Source of the DNA: Panax quinquefolius | Taxonomy: Eukaryota; Streptophyta; Magnoliopsida; Apiales; Araliaceae | DNA length: 64,000 nucleotides | Reading direction: 5' to 3' | NCBI GenBank assembly: GCA_020205615.1 | Contig: CM035153.1 | Location: 98,542,735-98,606,734, forward strand | Shown: in pieces, positions 1 through 10,855 of the stretch | How positions within the stretch are numbered: the stretch's first letter is position 1 | Layout: the number at the start of each line of letters is the position of its first letter | Made by a program: the position numbers and the translations under genes | The notes under the pieces: model-generated | Database searches by the model: none | The model's input: the letters and a program-made list of their open reading frames with translations, nothing else | Told to the model about the DNA's origin: nothing

Positions 1-2
1 AG

Positions 3-671
3 TTCATGAAAGAGATTCTTTCAAAGAAACACAAGCTCAAGGAATTTGAAACACTGGCTTTTAACGGAAGAATGCAGTGCAATTTTGCAGAAAAACTTCC
101 CCCTAAGTTGAAAGATCTAGGGAGCTTTACTATTCCTTGTACAATTGGTAATCAAGATGTTGGAAGAGCTCTATGTGATCTAGGAGTAAGTATAAATCTT
201 ATGCCACTATCTATATACAAAAAGTTGTGTTTAAAGGAAGTAAAGCCAACAAACATCAGTCTACAACTTGTAGATAGATCAATAACTTATCCATTAGGGA
301 TAGTAGAAGATGTGTTGGTAAAAGTTGACACATTAATTTTTCCAGCTGATTTTGTGGTGTTAGATTTTGAAGAAGATAAGAATATTCCAATCATCTTGGG
401 ATGACCATTCCTTGCAATGGGAAAAATATTAATTAACGTTTCTAATGGAGAATTGATCATGAAAGTGTTCGATCAGGTAGTAAAAGATAAAGTGTTCAAA
501 GAAATGACAATTCCTACTAACAAGGAGGAGAGTGATTTTATCGAGCAATCTACACGTGTCAAACACAAGGATTGTAGAGAGATTGGTGGTCTAAAGGCGT
601 TAATCGAGAATATGAAATCAACTTCAATCCCAGAAACGCAGTCGAATGGACAGGCAATAAAGAATTGTTAG
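3..671 (+). pseudogene. RT-1 (Athila-like Ty3/gypsy) protease-region fragment
   Basis: This is the aspartic-protease part of a Ty3/gypsy polyprotein, entered from outside the window. The frame carries the pattern CTIG, then ALCDLG followed by INLMP, which is the Athila/Ogre form of the retropepsin active site (D-L-G in place of D-T/S-G). The flap and hydrophobic strands follow, up to IPIILG. A TGA at 402-404 stands where the family has arginine (CGA), a typical methyl-cytosine decay. The same frame then continues with PFLAMGKILINV to a TAG at 669-671. The reverse transcriptase and integrase that normally follow are absent, so the pol was cut off right after the protease. The assignment to Athila/Tat is supported by the extra ORF and LTR downstream. 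Confidence 0.8.
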
Positions 672-1634
672 TGTTATGCGATAAACAAACAGCCTATTGA
701 AAATATCCCAACCGATCCAGGCTAGACACGGGGAAAGTTAGGCTAAAAGACTCAAAAACAAGAGCTCATTGGGAGGCAACCCAATTTTCTTTTCATTTAC
801 AGTATTTTAGTTTCATTTTGCTCAATTCGTAGTTTAATTAATAACTATTAGTATTATATAGTTCAAGTATGTACAATTCTTAGGTAGTTTGTTAGTTATT
901 TTCAGTAAATTTCAAACATACTTGCACAAACTCCATAAAATTATCTTATATTATTGGTTTTATTGGGTTTCAGGTACTAAGGATGAAGTTATACAAGCAA
1001 GTGAGTTGAAGTTGCTGAAAAATTGATGTTCTGAAGGAACTGAACCCCGCCTCGGCGGGCATTTTCCCAACCTGACACACCTGCCCCATGGGGGGTTCTT
1101 TTATATATACCCCAGTGCATTGTAGAAGTTAAAATCACCCCACCCCGGTAGGGGTACGGGAGTCCAAAAATAAAAAAAGAGCTGCAGAACGTTGCTTCTC
1201 CCACTTCATCTCCCATAACCGAACCCCATCACTCCAAGTACCCACAAAATCTCTCCATAAACCCCCAATCTCCATCAATTTCATTCACTATATCAATCCT
1301 ATATAACCCTAACTCCAAATTCCATCCATTATTCACCATATAAACACCCATTATACATCACTTTCTCCAAATTATAGTTACCAAAACCTAGGGTTCATCC
1401 ATTTTCATGTTTGCAGCAAGAAAGGAAGGGTGGATTCAACAATTTGATTACCCATTACTTCAAAATCATCATCAATCGGGGAAATTCAGTATGGTAAGCT
1501 ATTGTTATAAGTTTTTCACAAACTTTGGATTTCAATTTGCAATTTTGGGTTTTTGTGAGTTGTGGTGCATACAAAGTGTTTGAAGTATTGCTTAAGAGAA
1601 AAGTTTGGGGGAGTAGTCACTAAAGTACTGTGGA
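672..1634 (+). other. RT-1 noncoding spacer with GC-rich hairpins
   Basis: No coding potential is visible. At 769-784 there is a perfect hairpin, TTGGG-AGGCAA-CCCAA, a landmark often seen after the pol region of Athila-like elements. At 1046-1059, 1084-1093 and 1142-1155 there are three short GC-rich palindromes in otherwise AT-rich DNA. The stretch ends just before the ATG of the extra ORF. Confidence 0.6.
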
Positions 1635-2885
1635 ATGGCACCAAAAACACCTGTGAAATGCCAACGTGGTGAAGGTTCATCGCCACTGGCCCAAGGTTAT
1701 AGCAAATGCAAGTTTATGAGTGCTAATGCAGCGGACAAGTATGATTACCTCATACCCAAGGCACTGACACCGGAGAGGGGTTTGAGGCCGAATGCATTCG
1801 GTAGCCAAATGTAGAGACAGATTCATGAACATGATTGGGAGGTTTTCATTGATGAACCAGAGCCTGCAGTGGTAAATGTTGTGAAAGAATTATATGTCAA
1901 CGCTGAAGATAAAGTGCCATTTATGGCATTTATGCGGGGAAAACAAGTGTCTTTTAGTCTTTAGGTGATAAATGAGTATTAAGTGTGAGCCCCAGCAGTG
2001 TGACAATATGTCCAACTTTTTGACAGTATTCCCAACTTCGACCAGATCCTCACAGAAATTTCAAAACTTGGCACTGTATGGTCGAAGGGGAAGAAGGGTG
2101 GCACCCTTCTCATGAGCAAAGATCTGAGCCTATATGGGAAGATATGGTATGTGTTCTTATGTCCGAAGCTATTTCCTTCGACGCATACCAGTGAAGTTAC
2201 CAAGGAAAAGGTGCTACTCCTCTATGCTATAGTGAAGGACTTTGACAATGATATCAGTGCCATAATCAGCTTTTTAATTCGACGATGCTTGCATAGGTCA
2301 TTCTCAGGAGGATTGCCACACCCATCACTTATATGTGGGTTGTGTAGACAGTCCGGGGTTAGATGGTCAGGTGATGAGCCCGTGCAGCAACCTCTCTAGC
2401 TTCTTGATTCTAGGACGATTGCTCGATATTCTGTTTGGGCTAGAGGGGAGTCGCATCCTCGAGGTTTAGGTTTTGTATTTCCTGATGCTCCTGAGGTGGA
2501 GGAAGTAGAGGATACGTTGGAGGATGATGAATTCAAAGCTGATGAGGTGCCTGGTGAGGAGGAAGCTGCGAGGGGTAGTAGGTCTACAAAGTACATGTTT
2601 AGTACCCAATTCCGCAGTTTATAGAGGCATATGAACATGAGGGATAGAGAAGCAGATAGAAAGATGAAAAGAATTACAACAAGGCAAGATCACATGTTCA
2701 ACACAATGAATAATTCCCTTGCTTCATTGAATGAGGCATTGGAAAGACTGAATCAAGCCGTTGCAGACCAATTTCAATTTCCAGTTCCAGAGCCATTGCC
2801 ACAGTATCCACCATCTGACTCTGATGTGGAGGAGTTTTCAATCTCATACCCACAGCTACCACCACCACCACCACCACAGGCTTAA
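1635..2885 (+). pseudogene. RT-1 extra ORF downstream of pol (plant transposon protein-like)
   Basis: A single reading frame runs for about 416 codons from ATG 1635 to TAA 2883-2885, with in-frame stops at 1812, 1962, 1980, 1986, 2001, 2397 and 2622. The N-terminal third contains DWEVFIDEPEPAVVNVVKELY followed by RGK-V-F and a VINEY segment. This resembles the plant family known as putative plant transposon protein (Transposase_32 type), commonly coded after pol in Athila-like elements. The middle has a hydrophobic AIISFLIRRC stretch. An acidic segment (about 2490-2580) and a coiled-coil-like segment with a proline-rich tail (2631-2885) follow. Its role is unknown. It has sometimes been called env-like, but I see no signal peptide or clear membrane anchor. 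Constant framing across seven stops shows decay by point mutation rather than indels. Confidence 0.65.
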
Positions 2886-4220
2886 CATGCTATAGGAAAG
2901 TCTTCTTTTACTTTAAGGCAATATTTTTATAATGAGGACATTGTGTATGTTAAGTTTGGAGGAGTTAGTTAGTTTTAGTTATTTGTTTAATATTTTAGTT
3001 TCTATTTTGTTCAGTATATTTAGTTTGAATGTGTTTGTTTTGCATTTAGTTAGTCATATCAGTTTATGTTTGCATTCATGTAGTTGCATTGTTAGTAGTA
3101 TAGTTATGTTTTATGTAGTTAAGTAGTTTAGTATTGTAAATAGTTTTCTATTTTTGTTCTTATGAGTTATATTTATATATATATATAAATTGAAAATTGA
3201 AAAATCTCAAAAATATTAGTTAGTTTACTGTTTTTATATTGCATTTAGTTCATATTTGAATTATTCCAACTGTTAGATGGGTTCAAGTCTGTTTTGGCCA
3301 ATGATGAGATTGGAATTGCATAGATAAGTATAATATTGATTGTTAAGGCTTTGATGTGATTTCTTATCATGAATTAGATATTTGTCTATTTGAAACTGGT
3401 ATAATCAGGATAACACATTAAGAAACAACTATGTTCACTGATTGGGTATAAATTGATACATAATGTAATTCTTAAGGATAATGCTAGTATGAATGAAAGA
3501 AAGTCATGAATAGTGATGGCTAAGATTAGACAGGAATCTAAGTTTGGGGGGAAATTTGGGATATAAGAGCTATATAAAAAAAAGGAAATAAATAAATAAT
3601 AATAATAATAAAATATGAATAAACAATGTGGCTAGTCTAGTTCTGTGGCCTTTGTTACTTGAGTAAGTATGCCCGAGGGGATGTCTCTACACCTAGTGCC
3701 CTAAAGCAAGACGGTTTGGGAGTCGTTGGTTGAAAGCTCGCTAAGTGGTAGCATTGAAAAGTCTAAGAGGACTAGACATTGCACAACCATGAGAAAAATA
3801 AAATGTAAAAAATAGGAAAAAGAGCGAAAAGCCCCCATATATTTATAAATAAAGCAAAAGTATCCCATTTTGACCTGTGAATTTGGTAACTATTTAATGT
3901 TAGTCGGATCTTGCTTAATTTTGGATTTCTTGACTTTTAGTTGTATGCTTCCTTTAAAGAGGTCTATTATGTGTTTTATTTAACTTTACATCAGTTAGCA
4001 TGGTTGTTGAGCACACACACACTATATCAGTTATAACAGGTTAAGATTTGGTGATTGATTGAGAAGTTATTAATTTGTCTTGGTATGATGTATTATCACG
4101 TCTATTGTGATTTCTCCAAGGCCATGTGAATAGATTTTGTTCTATGTACTGCTGCATTCGTAGGCATATAGTTACTTGCATTGCATTGCATATTGTTGTG
4201 CTCGAGGACTAGCATGGTTT
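2886..4220 (+). other. RT-1 3' noncoding region
   Basis: No gene is visible. The stretch is AT-rich, with a short (TA)n run near 3174-3188 and an AATAAT run near 3590-3612. Purine-rich AAGTTTGGAGGAG and AAGTTTGGGGGGA motifs occur near 2950 and 3540 and repeat the element's polypurine tract in degenerate form. This long 3' region fits Athila-type elements. Confidence 0.55.
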
Positions 4221-4233
4221 AAGTTTGGGGGAG
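4221..4233 (+). promoter_or_regulatory. RT-1 candidate polypurine tract
   Basis: AAGTTTGGGGGAG is the best plus-strand priming site upstream of the presumed 3' LTR. Two weaker copies lie upstream at about 2950 and 3540. Confidence 0.55.
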
Positions 4234-5671
4234 TTTAAATAGTAGGTTTTACACCTACGAATCGGGTTCCTATTTGGACTTAAATAGTTTTTAATCTAGT
4301 TATTTTTGTATAGTTTGACTTGTTTATGTTTGTTTTGTTTGTAGGTTGCATTACGTGTTAGCTTTGGTACAATGGTGGCACTGTGGTAGGAAACAGCATG
4401 GAAGAGCAAAAGAAAACAGCAACTACAGTATAGTACCCCACTTGGGCGGGCAAATAACAAAGCAATTACCCCGCCGAGGCAGGGGTATACGTGGCAATAA
4501 AATCAGAACCCCACCAGGGTGGGGATTTTATTGGCTTAAATACCCGCCGGGGAGGGTGTGCGCGGATAGAAGGAGAGTTTTGATGCAATTTAAATACTGC
4601 AATGGCGTGGTCATAATGAAATTGTCTTCTATTGGGGTTGGAATGGGAACATTTTTATCAACTTTTATATTGACTTATGCCAAGAGATACAAAAATTAAT
4701 CAACCATCAATTGCAACTTTTGAAGCCCTAATTTCAGAGAAGATTGTGGAGGATCAGAGCAAGGAAGCAAGATCACGAAGATTTCATAACCGAGTGAAAA
4801 GAAGGGTGGTTCTATACTATTCTTGTACTTTAAATTCAGTTTTTATAAATTGGGATGATGAATTCGTTTATCTATTCCGTTTTTAATTCATTAGTTATGA
4901 ACTAAATTTCTTATTAAACATGTAATGGAACTTTAAAGTAGAACAATGATTATCATACTTTGATTTCAGTTTAATAAAGTTATTTGTTCAGTTCATCTAT
5001 TGTGATTTGTGCATAACTTATGAATTTTTGGATCACCAATTCTATGTGGATTTGTATGGATTCGAGAGATGAGATATGAATCTAGACTTAGTTATAATAG
5101 CATGTGTTCATGATTTCTGCGTTTTGATGGAATTCTTAATGTATGTTTAGGATAGAGATATACCTAACATCGCATGTAATCGTGTAAGAACTTGGGATTT
5201 AAACCTTCTTTAATTGTAATTCACATAGAGATATAGTGAATTAGTTAATTAGGGTGTTTGGCTTAATTCTATCAATTGTGGATTTAAGCTAATATGGTGT
5301 TAGTGCATTGATAAATGGTTAATTCTATTGTCGTGTTCTTGATTAATGAACTGGGATAGTTAATTGAATTGAAAAGAAGTGTGATAATCTGAGTGAAGCT
5401 TAAAGTGAAGTTGTAGGCTTAATTCTCCATTATCTGATTAGAATTTGCGGTAATTAGTTGTGTTGAATTGTTTTGATTTTTAGTTTATTAGTTTTTCATT
5501 ATTTTTAATCATTAATTCGATTAGTTTAATAAAATTGAAATATAACAAAACTGGTAATTGTTTGATTAGAATTAATACTTGTCTCTGTGGGAACGATACT
5601 CAACTTATCATTATATTACTTGTTGATCACGTATACTTGCGTGTTGTGCTTAATTAGATTTACACCCAACA
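4234..5671 (+). repeat. RT-1 3' LTR (Athila-like)
   Basis: The right end is clear: the block TGTGGGAACGATACTC near 5587 and the terminal ACACCCAACA at 5662-5671 match the 3' ends of Athila/Tat LTRs. The left end is inferred from the polypurine tract only, because no second LTR is in the window. The LTR contains GC-rich palindromes at 4468-4486 (ACCCC...GGGGT) and 4509-4524 (CCCCACC-AG-GGTGGGG). Short ORFs in it look like noise. At 5672 the sequence passes directly into the gag of RT-2 on the other strand, so RT-1 probably inserted there. Confidence 0.55.
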
Positions 5672-6688
5672 AGTAGTGAGTGGGAAGATTGGAATTTTGT
5701 TGTCGCTCGTAGTTTGAAACAAATTAAACGAATTCAGGGCTAATAGTGCACTGATCAATTGGGTGGCTCCCTATACACAGTTCACATGGCACCGCAACAC
5801 TTTTCACGTTTTGCACTAATTGCACTCCCATGGTGTCGTGTCTTTTGGTAAGAGCTGTAACCTGAGTAGCTGCTGTCGTGACTGAATCAACCTCATACAC
5901 CCTTGCCACTCTCCTAGGTGTTTGCCTATCATTGGGCCAGTGGTAATTATTGGCAGCTATTATCTCCACCAAGTCATATCCTTCTACATGATGTTTTGGC
6001 ACGAAGGCCCCACAAGATACGGATCTATACTCGAACGAGTAGAACCAGATAAACCATTACAAAAGGTCTGAATGGGAAGCTATTCTGGCAATCCATGGTG
6101 TGGTCATCTTCTCAATAAATCCTTAAATCGTTCCCACGAGTTGTACAGAGACTCGAATTCAAATTGGACGAAGGATGTGATGTCATGTTTGAGCCTGTCT
6201 ATTTTTGCGGGTGAAAAGAAATTCACCACTAATTTTTGAGCCAAGTCAGCCCATGTGGTTATGGAGCCTGGTGGAAGTAAATTCAACCAACTATTGGCCT
6301 TGTCCCGCAGAGTGAATGGGAACAGTCGGAGTCTGATAGCATCATCCGATACTCCGTTGCATTTAAATGTATCACAAATTTCCAAGAAATTTATCAAATG
6401 ATAGTTCGGGTCATCATTTGGCATTCCTCCGAACTGAACATTATTTTGTATCATTTAAATGGTGCTCGGTTTGATCTCAAAGTTGTTAGCTTGAATCGCG
6501 GGAATTAGAAATCTCGCTTGTAAATATGTGATATAGTGATTAGCATACTCCCTTAAAGATTTATGAATTTCCTCAGCCATTATAACAAGAGTAGGTATGT
6601 CCCGAGCTCTTTCTTTTATCAGTCGTCTATATATTCTGTCTACCTCGGGATCAAGAGGTATTATATTCTGAATCCTTCGAGGTGGCAT
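5672..6688 (-). pseudogene. RT-2 (Athila-like Ty3/gypsy) gag, 3'-truncated
   Basis: Reading the minus strand from ATG 6688, the protein begins MPPRRIQNIIP. After a TAA at 6455-6457 it continues in frame as the retrotransposon capsid domain, with DPNYHLINFLEICDTF, the RLRLFPFTLRDKA-WL block, LPPGSITTWADLA and SLYNSWERFKDLLRR. A TGA at 6104-6106 and a TAG 33 bases further on replace Cys and Trp codons. After a small shift the frame resumes at about 6002 with HHVEGYDLVEIIAANNYHWP. It ends in a CELC-x3-H-x4-C zinc knuckle (CX2CX3HX4C, RNA binding) near 5730-5770. Traces such as FVSNYERQQN continue to 5672, where RT-1 cuts it. It coated element RNA in the virus-like particle. Protease and the rest of pol are missing. 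Confidence 0.85.
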
Positions 6689-6790
6689 ACACAGTCTAGA
6701 CTACCTGAGAAGAAGATTAAACAGATATATCAGTTCAAATGAAGATCTTATTGAATTAGTACTAACATTGATAAAAAAAAATAGTACTAA

Positions 6791-6810
6791 GTTCCCGGCA
6801 ACGACGCCAA
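6791..6810 (-). promoter_or_regulatory. RT-2 primer-binding site (tRNA-Asp)
   Basis: On the minus strand the site reads TTGGCGTCGTTGCCGGGAAC. It is complementary, with a mismatch, to the 3' end of plant tRNA-Asp (CCCCGGCAACGGCGCCA), the primer of Athila-like elements. It lies five bases from the LTR end at 6816. Confidence 0.85.
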
Positions 6811-6815
6811 AAACT

Positions 6816-7145
6816 TGTTGGTCATTTTCAAAATCAATAAAACATGCGCAAGTATACGCGGTCAATAAGTAATATAATGAAAAGTAGAGTATTGTACCCA
6901 TGAGGACAAAGTGTTAAAGCTAGTCAAATACTAAAATTGGATCAATACAGTCTTATCTAAACAACTGAATAAGGAAGGTGTGTTAAAAACTATATGCTTA
7001 AAAAATAATAAATTAAGAGATTGAGTTGCACAAGTAAGTCAAGCTAGGATTACAACTCCCCTAATGCGTCGCCTAATCTCCTAACTATCCATTTTACTAA
7101 TAAATCATAGGAATGGCTAACCGAGAACAGTAAGTACACATAAGC
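6816..7145 (-). repeat. RT-2 LTR, 3' portion
   Basis: On the minus strand this ends in GACCAACA just before the primer site. It contains the block TGGGTACAATACTC near 6880-6905, the counterpart of TGGGAACGATACTC in the RT-1 LTR. The LTR is cut at 7145 by RT-3. The remainder is not found on the other side of RT-3, because that side was lost in the junction at 30746. Confidence 0.7.
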
Positions 7146-7936
7146 TGCAAGATCCCGAATTTTATGAAATGAGAGTATTCAATTTTATTATAATTATTAT
7201 TCTATTTAGTAAATGGTTAAATTGATAAAAGGTTAAAGTTAAGGGTGATATATGAAAATTTTACAAAATAAGCAAGTTGTCATAAAATATTCGTTTGGTC
7301 GGGGAATATTTTTTTTATCAGGGAATATCTGTACGACAGCACAATCATTGATGGACCCCACAATGGAATACTGTCGGATTTAGAAAGCGACAGAAATAAC
7401 CTTTTTATAAAAATAATGGCAAAACTTTTACCGTTAAACTATTGAAATACCCGGTGATAAAAATACAGTAATACGCTTGGTTGTATAGTAGCAAATGGTA
7501 TTGTACAGTATCTTCGATTATTGATGCTTACGTGAGAAGTCACTTAGTTTTATTCAATTATTATCACAATATCTTATATTATTACATCAATAATTGAGAC
7601 GACAAAGTTATTCATATTATTATTTGTATTATTGACAATGTCTATAAAGTTCTATCGAGGAAAGGGGTTTGGTCACCTAATTGTGCGCCAATAAGGAGAA
7701 GTCTTTATAGGAAAACTCCATCTTTCTTGGAAATGATCTGGTTGTTAATATTGTGAGTTATAATATTAATGATGAATAAACATTATTAAAAATGTGTTTA
7801 GTGAAGCCAAGTGAATTGAGATAAATAGAGGGGTTTTTTATGAAGTATTTGTTATAAGTTTTGCTTATTACATGGACCCCCACTTACTCATTTTTCAAAA
7901 TCGTCGATAGAAAGTTATCTCAATTTTGTTTTATTA

Positions 7937-7938
<2 letters not shown>

Positions 7939-7980
<42 letters not shown>

Positions 7981-8011
7981 GGTGAGTGGGTGTGTGCATG
8001 TGTGTGAGGGA

Positions 8012-8068
<57 letters not shown>

Positions 8069-8069
8069 C
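7939..8069. repeat. Compound microsatellite (TA)n-(GT)n-(AC)n-(AT)n
   Basis: A TA run is followed by a GT-rich segment, then by AC and AT runs, so the whole is an inverted repeat able to fold back on itself. The second RT-3 LTR has only a short TA run at the same place (about 11635-11646), so the expansion happened after insertion. Confidence 0.9.
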
Positions 8070-8259
8070 ATTACACAAGTTTTATTTTTTATATAAAATA
8101 GAATATATTATATTTTATTATATGCATAGTACTGCATAGTGCAGCATAGTGCTGCATAGTAAAATCAAAAACATTCAGTTGATGCGCCCGTGAATTCGTT
8201 CAAAATTTTTACTGTGCAGTCTGTGATTATTTTTCTTAAATAATATCCTGTCATTCTCC

Positions 8260-8268
8260 TATAAATAG
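8260..8268 (+). promoter_or_regulatory. TATA box of the RT-3 5' LTR
   Basis: TATAAATAG sits in CTCCTATAAATAGGATGCTCAG. The same sequence and spacing recur in the second RT-3 LTR and, in variants, in RT-7, RT-9 and RT-10. Confidence 0.75.
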
Positions 8269-8480
8269 GATGCTCAGTTTAGAAATGAAAATCACACCAG
8301 AATCAGAGAATTCTTCTTCTATAATATTGAACGTATTTCTTTTTAGTTAAGGAAACTTTGAGTGTAGCAAATAGTGCAAGTTTTTCTTCACGAATATCTC
8401 CGCTATACCAGTCAGAAGTACTCTCTTTTTAAGTTAAGGGGTATTATTTATTCCATATTCGCTTACGATAATATTTTTCG

Positions 8481-8645
8481 TATTCGTAAGGAATATTATT
8501 TTCGTTCAATATTCGTAAGGAATATTATTTTCGTTCAATATTCTAAGGAATATTATCTTCGTTCAATATTCATAAGGAATAATATTTTGTTCAAAAATTG
8601 TAAGGGATTTTATGTTTGTTCAATATTCGTAAGAAATAATATTTT
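8481..8645 (+). repeat. Tandem repeat, about 30-bp units, in the RT-3 5' LTR
   Basis: About five to six imperfect copies of a unit built on CAATATTCGTAAGGAATATT and TTTTCGTT. It is also present in the second LTR at about 12036-12200. It lies about 50 bp downstream of the presumed leader splice donor. Confidence 0.8.
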
Positions 8646-8836
8646 CTTCCATACTCTGTAGTATGTAAGTAATATTATTTCATTTCATATTCCTAATTCT
8701 ACACTTATTTTGATAAGTATGACTTCTATAATCCTTGAAATTAGTAGAATATCCTTAAAATTTACGCTTCATCTAGTATTGTTTCATTGAAATATTTTTC
8801 TAGACATTCTTGTTAAATTTTAATCTTTTCATGCTG

Positions 8837-9005
8837 AAATACTATTCATGGGTACTATTCATATATACGACACTATTCATACGTACGGCGCTATTCATAC
8901 GTACAATACTATTCGCGAAATACTATTCATGGGGTACTATTTATGAAGTACTAAACACGAGGTACTATTCACTCGGGTACTATTCACCTAGGGTACTATT
9001 CACGA
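8837..9005 (+). repeat. ACTATTCAYG minisatellite in the RT-3 5' LTR
   Basis: Ten or so copies of TACTATTCA followed by a variable 6-10 bp tail. The same motif is repeated at the matching position in RT-9 and RT-10 and in the second RT-3 LTR, split by RT-4 (12400-12455 and 30239-30312). Confidence 0.8.
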
Positions 9006-9218
9006 CAAAAATTAATTTCTTTTCTGTTTAAATTATTTTTGATACATGAATATTATTCTTGAATTTTACTCCACAAAGTAGTATCATGTTGACAATTTGG
9101 AAATTCTTGAACTCTGGATAAATTGAATAATAAATCTTTAAAATTTATCCTTGTTGTCACTTAATTAAATTCTTATATCATTGTCATCATCCTCATGCTT
9201 ATACTGTGATGAAAGTCA

Positions 9219-9650
9219 TCTTTGGCCAATAGTGCATAAATGGATTGTTGATTAGTATGATTATGACCAGAAATTATGTATCGGTATAATCATGACCTGT
9301 AATATTATAAATAATGTGGTACAAGTCCTCATTGGCCCGTAATGCATTGATGGACAAGTGTATGACATGATCATGACCACTGGTGATACTAACAAATATC
9401 CTTGGCCCGTAGTGCATGGATAATTCGATGATGTGTTTGGTAGGATCATGACCATTAGTCTTACAGTTGAATGTCTTTGGTCATAGTGCACTGACAGACA
9501 ATTGATTGGTATGATCATGACCATTGGTTTTATAGTTGAATATCTTTGGCCTGTGGTGCAAAGATAGACAACTGATTGGTATGGTCATTGTTATTATATT
9601 TGAATGTCTTTAGCCTTTGGGGTAAGGATATTGAGTGAACATTCTATTAA
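9219..9650 (+). repeat. Degenerate repeat built on CTTTGGCCCGTAGTGCA
   Basis: Six or seven units of roughly 70-80 bp share CTTTGGCCNGTAGTGCA plus GATGGA and TATGATCATGACCA. Shorter versions of the unit occur in RT-10 (43735-43860 and 51085-51215) and RT-9 (51985-52230). Confidence 0.65.
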
Positions 9651-10526
9651 GCCTTTGTGGCAAGGAGAAATTGTTGATTTACATGATTGTAAACATGAAT
9701 TATGAATTTAACTATAATCTTTGGTGGTTCAGGTGAAGACAGGTGATTAAATTTCTCTTTGTCTTGGGTACAAAAAAGAACTGTTGATGGGTATTACAGT
9801 AATGAACTATTAACGATGGACTTTTAATTTAGAGGAGATAGATAGTATACATTATGTTCTACTTGACTCTTCTAATGGATTGTTGATTCCGCTGCAATTA
9901 TGGTTGAAAACTTTTATTATCTACCATATGTTCTAAATATCTGATTTAGTACTGATGAAGGCTATTGATAAATTAATTATCTTAGTCATAATATTTTTTA
10001 CTGGGCTATTTGTGCTCACCCTTTTGCTTCATAATTCATTTTAGGTATTAAGAGTGTAGCTAGGTCGAGCCGGGATAACAGGAGAATAGTGTGATGGTCC
10101 GAGACTGTGGAAGTTTCTCAATACATTATAAAACTGTATGACATGCAATATATAATTGTATTGAGGACCTAAGATGGGTGTGTCGTATATTATACGTCAC
10201 TTAATAATTAATTTTGGTGAACAACAAAAGGGTGATGAGAACCCAACTTTGAAAGCGTCAATCATTAGAATGAGAAGAACAAAAATCTTCTCGTGATCCT
10301 TTGGAGACTTGAAATATTTGCTGCTGTATTTTATAGGGCATTGTAACAATTTGAGTATGAATATTATCATATTATATATGTAACAATATTTGTATTGAAA
10401 CTCACAGTATATGTGTTGTCGTATTTTGCATGACAGTTGTATAAATGAAGTTTGTATTTGAATTCTGTACCGTGTATCTGGCTACTCAGAATGGGTTGTG
10501 TATACCTATTTTGGGGGCGTCACAAA

Positions 10527-10538
10527 TGGTATCAGAGC
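10527..10538 (+). promoter_or_regulatory. RT-3 primer-binding site (initiator tRNA-Met)
   Basis: TGGTATCAGAGC is an exact match to the complement of the tRNA-iMet 3' end and lies two bases after the LTR. Confidence 0.9.
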
Positions 10539-10842
10539 TTAGGGATATGATCTTTGGCGGAGATCCGAGATTAGAATTACGAGGGGAGAGACGAGTAATA
10601 TCCTTCGCTAGTGTGTGTCCTACCTAAGTTGAATTTTCTTACTTAAGTTGACAAATTTTGATATGTCAATTAAACTTTGTTTAGAAGATGTATTCTAGAA
10701 TGATATCTGAAATATAGGAGATAAGCAATGGAAAAATCATGATATAGAAGAAATAACCGGGAAGGTACAATCCGAAAAGAAAGCAAGGTATTCTCATCTC
10801 TTCGAACTACCAGGTACGTAAATTTCGAGGGCGAAATTTCAT
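10539..10842 (+). other. RT-3 residual internal region, coding part deleted
   Basis: Only about 300 bp remain between primer site and polypurine tract. The first part (GATATGATCTTTGGCGGAGA and onward) matches the leader of RT-10 at 44423. The last part (GGTATTCTCATC, then GAGGGCGAAATTTCATAAG) matches the 3' end of the RT-10 internal region at about 49080-49143. All of gag and pol has been removed between these two flanks. No ORF is credible. Confidence 0.85.
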
Positions 10843-10855
10843 AAGAAGAGGAGAT
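10843..10855 (+). promoter_or_regulatory. RT-3 polypurine tract
   Basis: AAGAAGAGGAGAT lies directly before the second LTR (TGTAAGACCCC at 10856). Confidence 0.8.

Larger units (their letters stand above)
7146..10524 (+). repeat. RT-3 5' LTR (long Ty3/gypsy LTR, 3379 bp)
   Basis: It begins TGCAAGATCCCGAATTTTATG and ends GGGGGCGTCACA, followed two bases later by a tRNA-Met primer site. The same start, TGTAAGACCCCGAATTTTATG, recurs at 10856, and the two copies align over their shared length with scattered substitutions. It contains a TATA box at 8260, tandem repeats at 8481-8645 and ACTATTCA repeats at 8837-9005. A degenerate CTTTGGCCCGTAGTGCA repeat at 9219-9650 and an AG acceptor-like block at 10015-10044 follow. 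The presumed splice donor has a G-to-T change at 8434 (AAGTTAAGG against AAGGTAAGG in the second LTR). No coding region is visible. Confidence 0.88.

Noticed and set aside
2396..2638. Serine-rich ORF on the minus strand
   Set aside because: It is the complement of the acidic stretch of the RT-1 extra ORF, which keeps its frame on the + strand.
1635..2885. Retroviral-type envelope gene in RT-1
   Set aside because: No signal peptide, furin-like site or clear membrane anchor; better described as a plant transposon-protein-like ORF.
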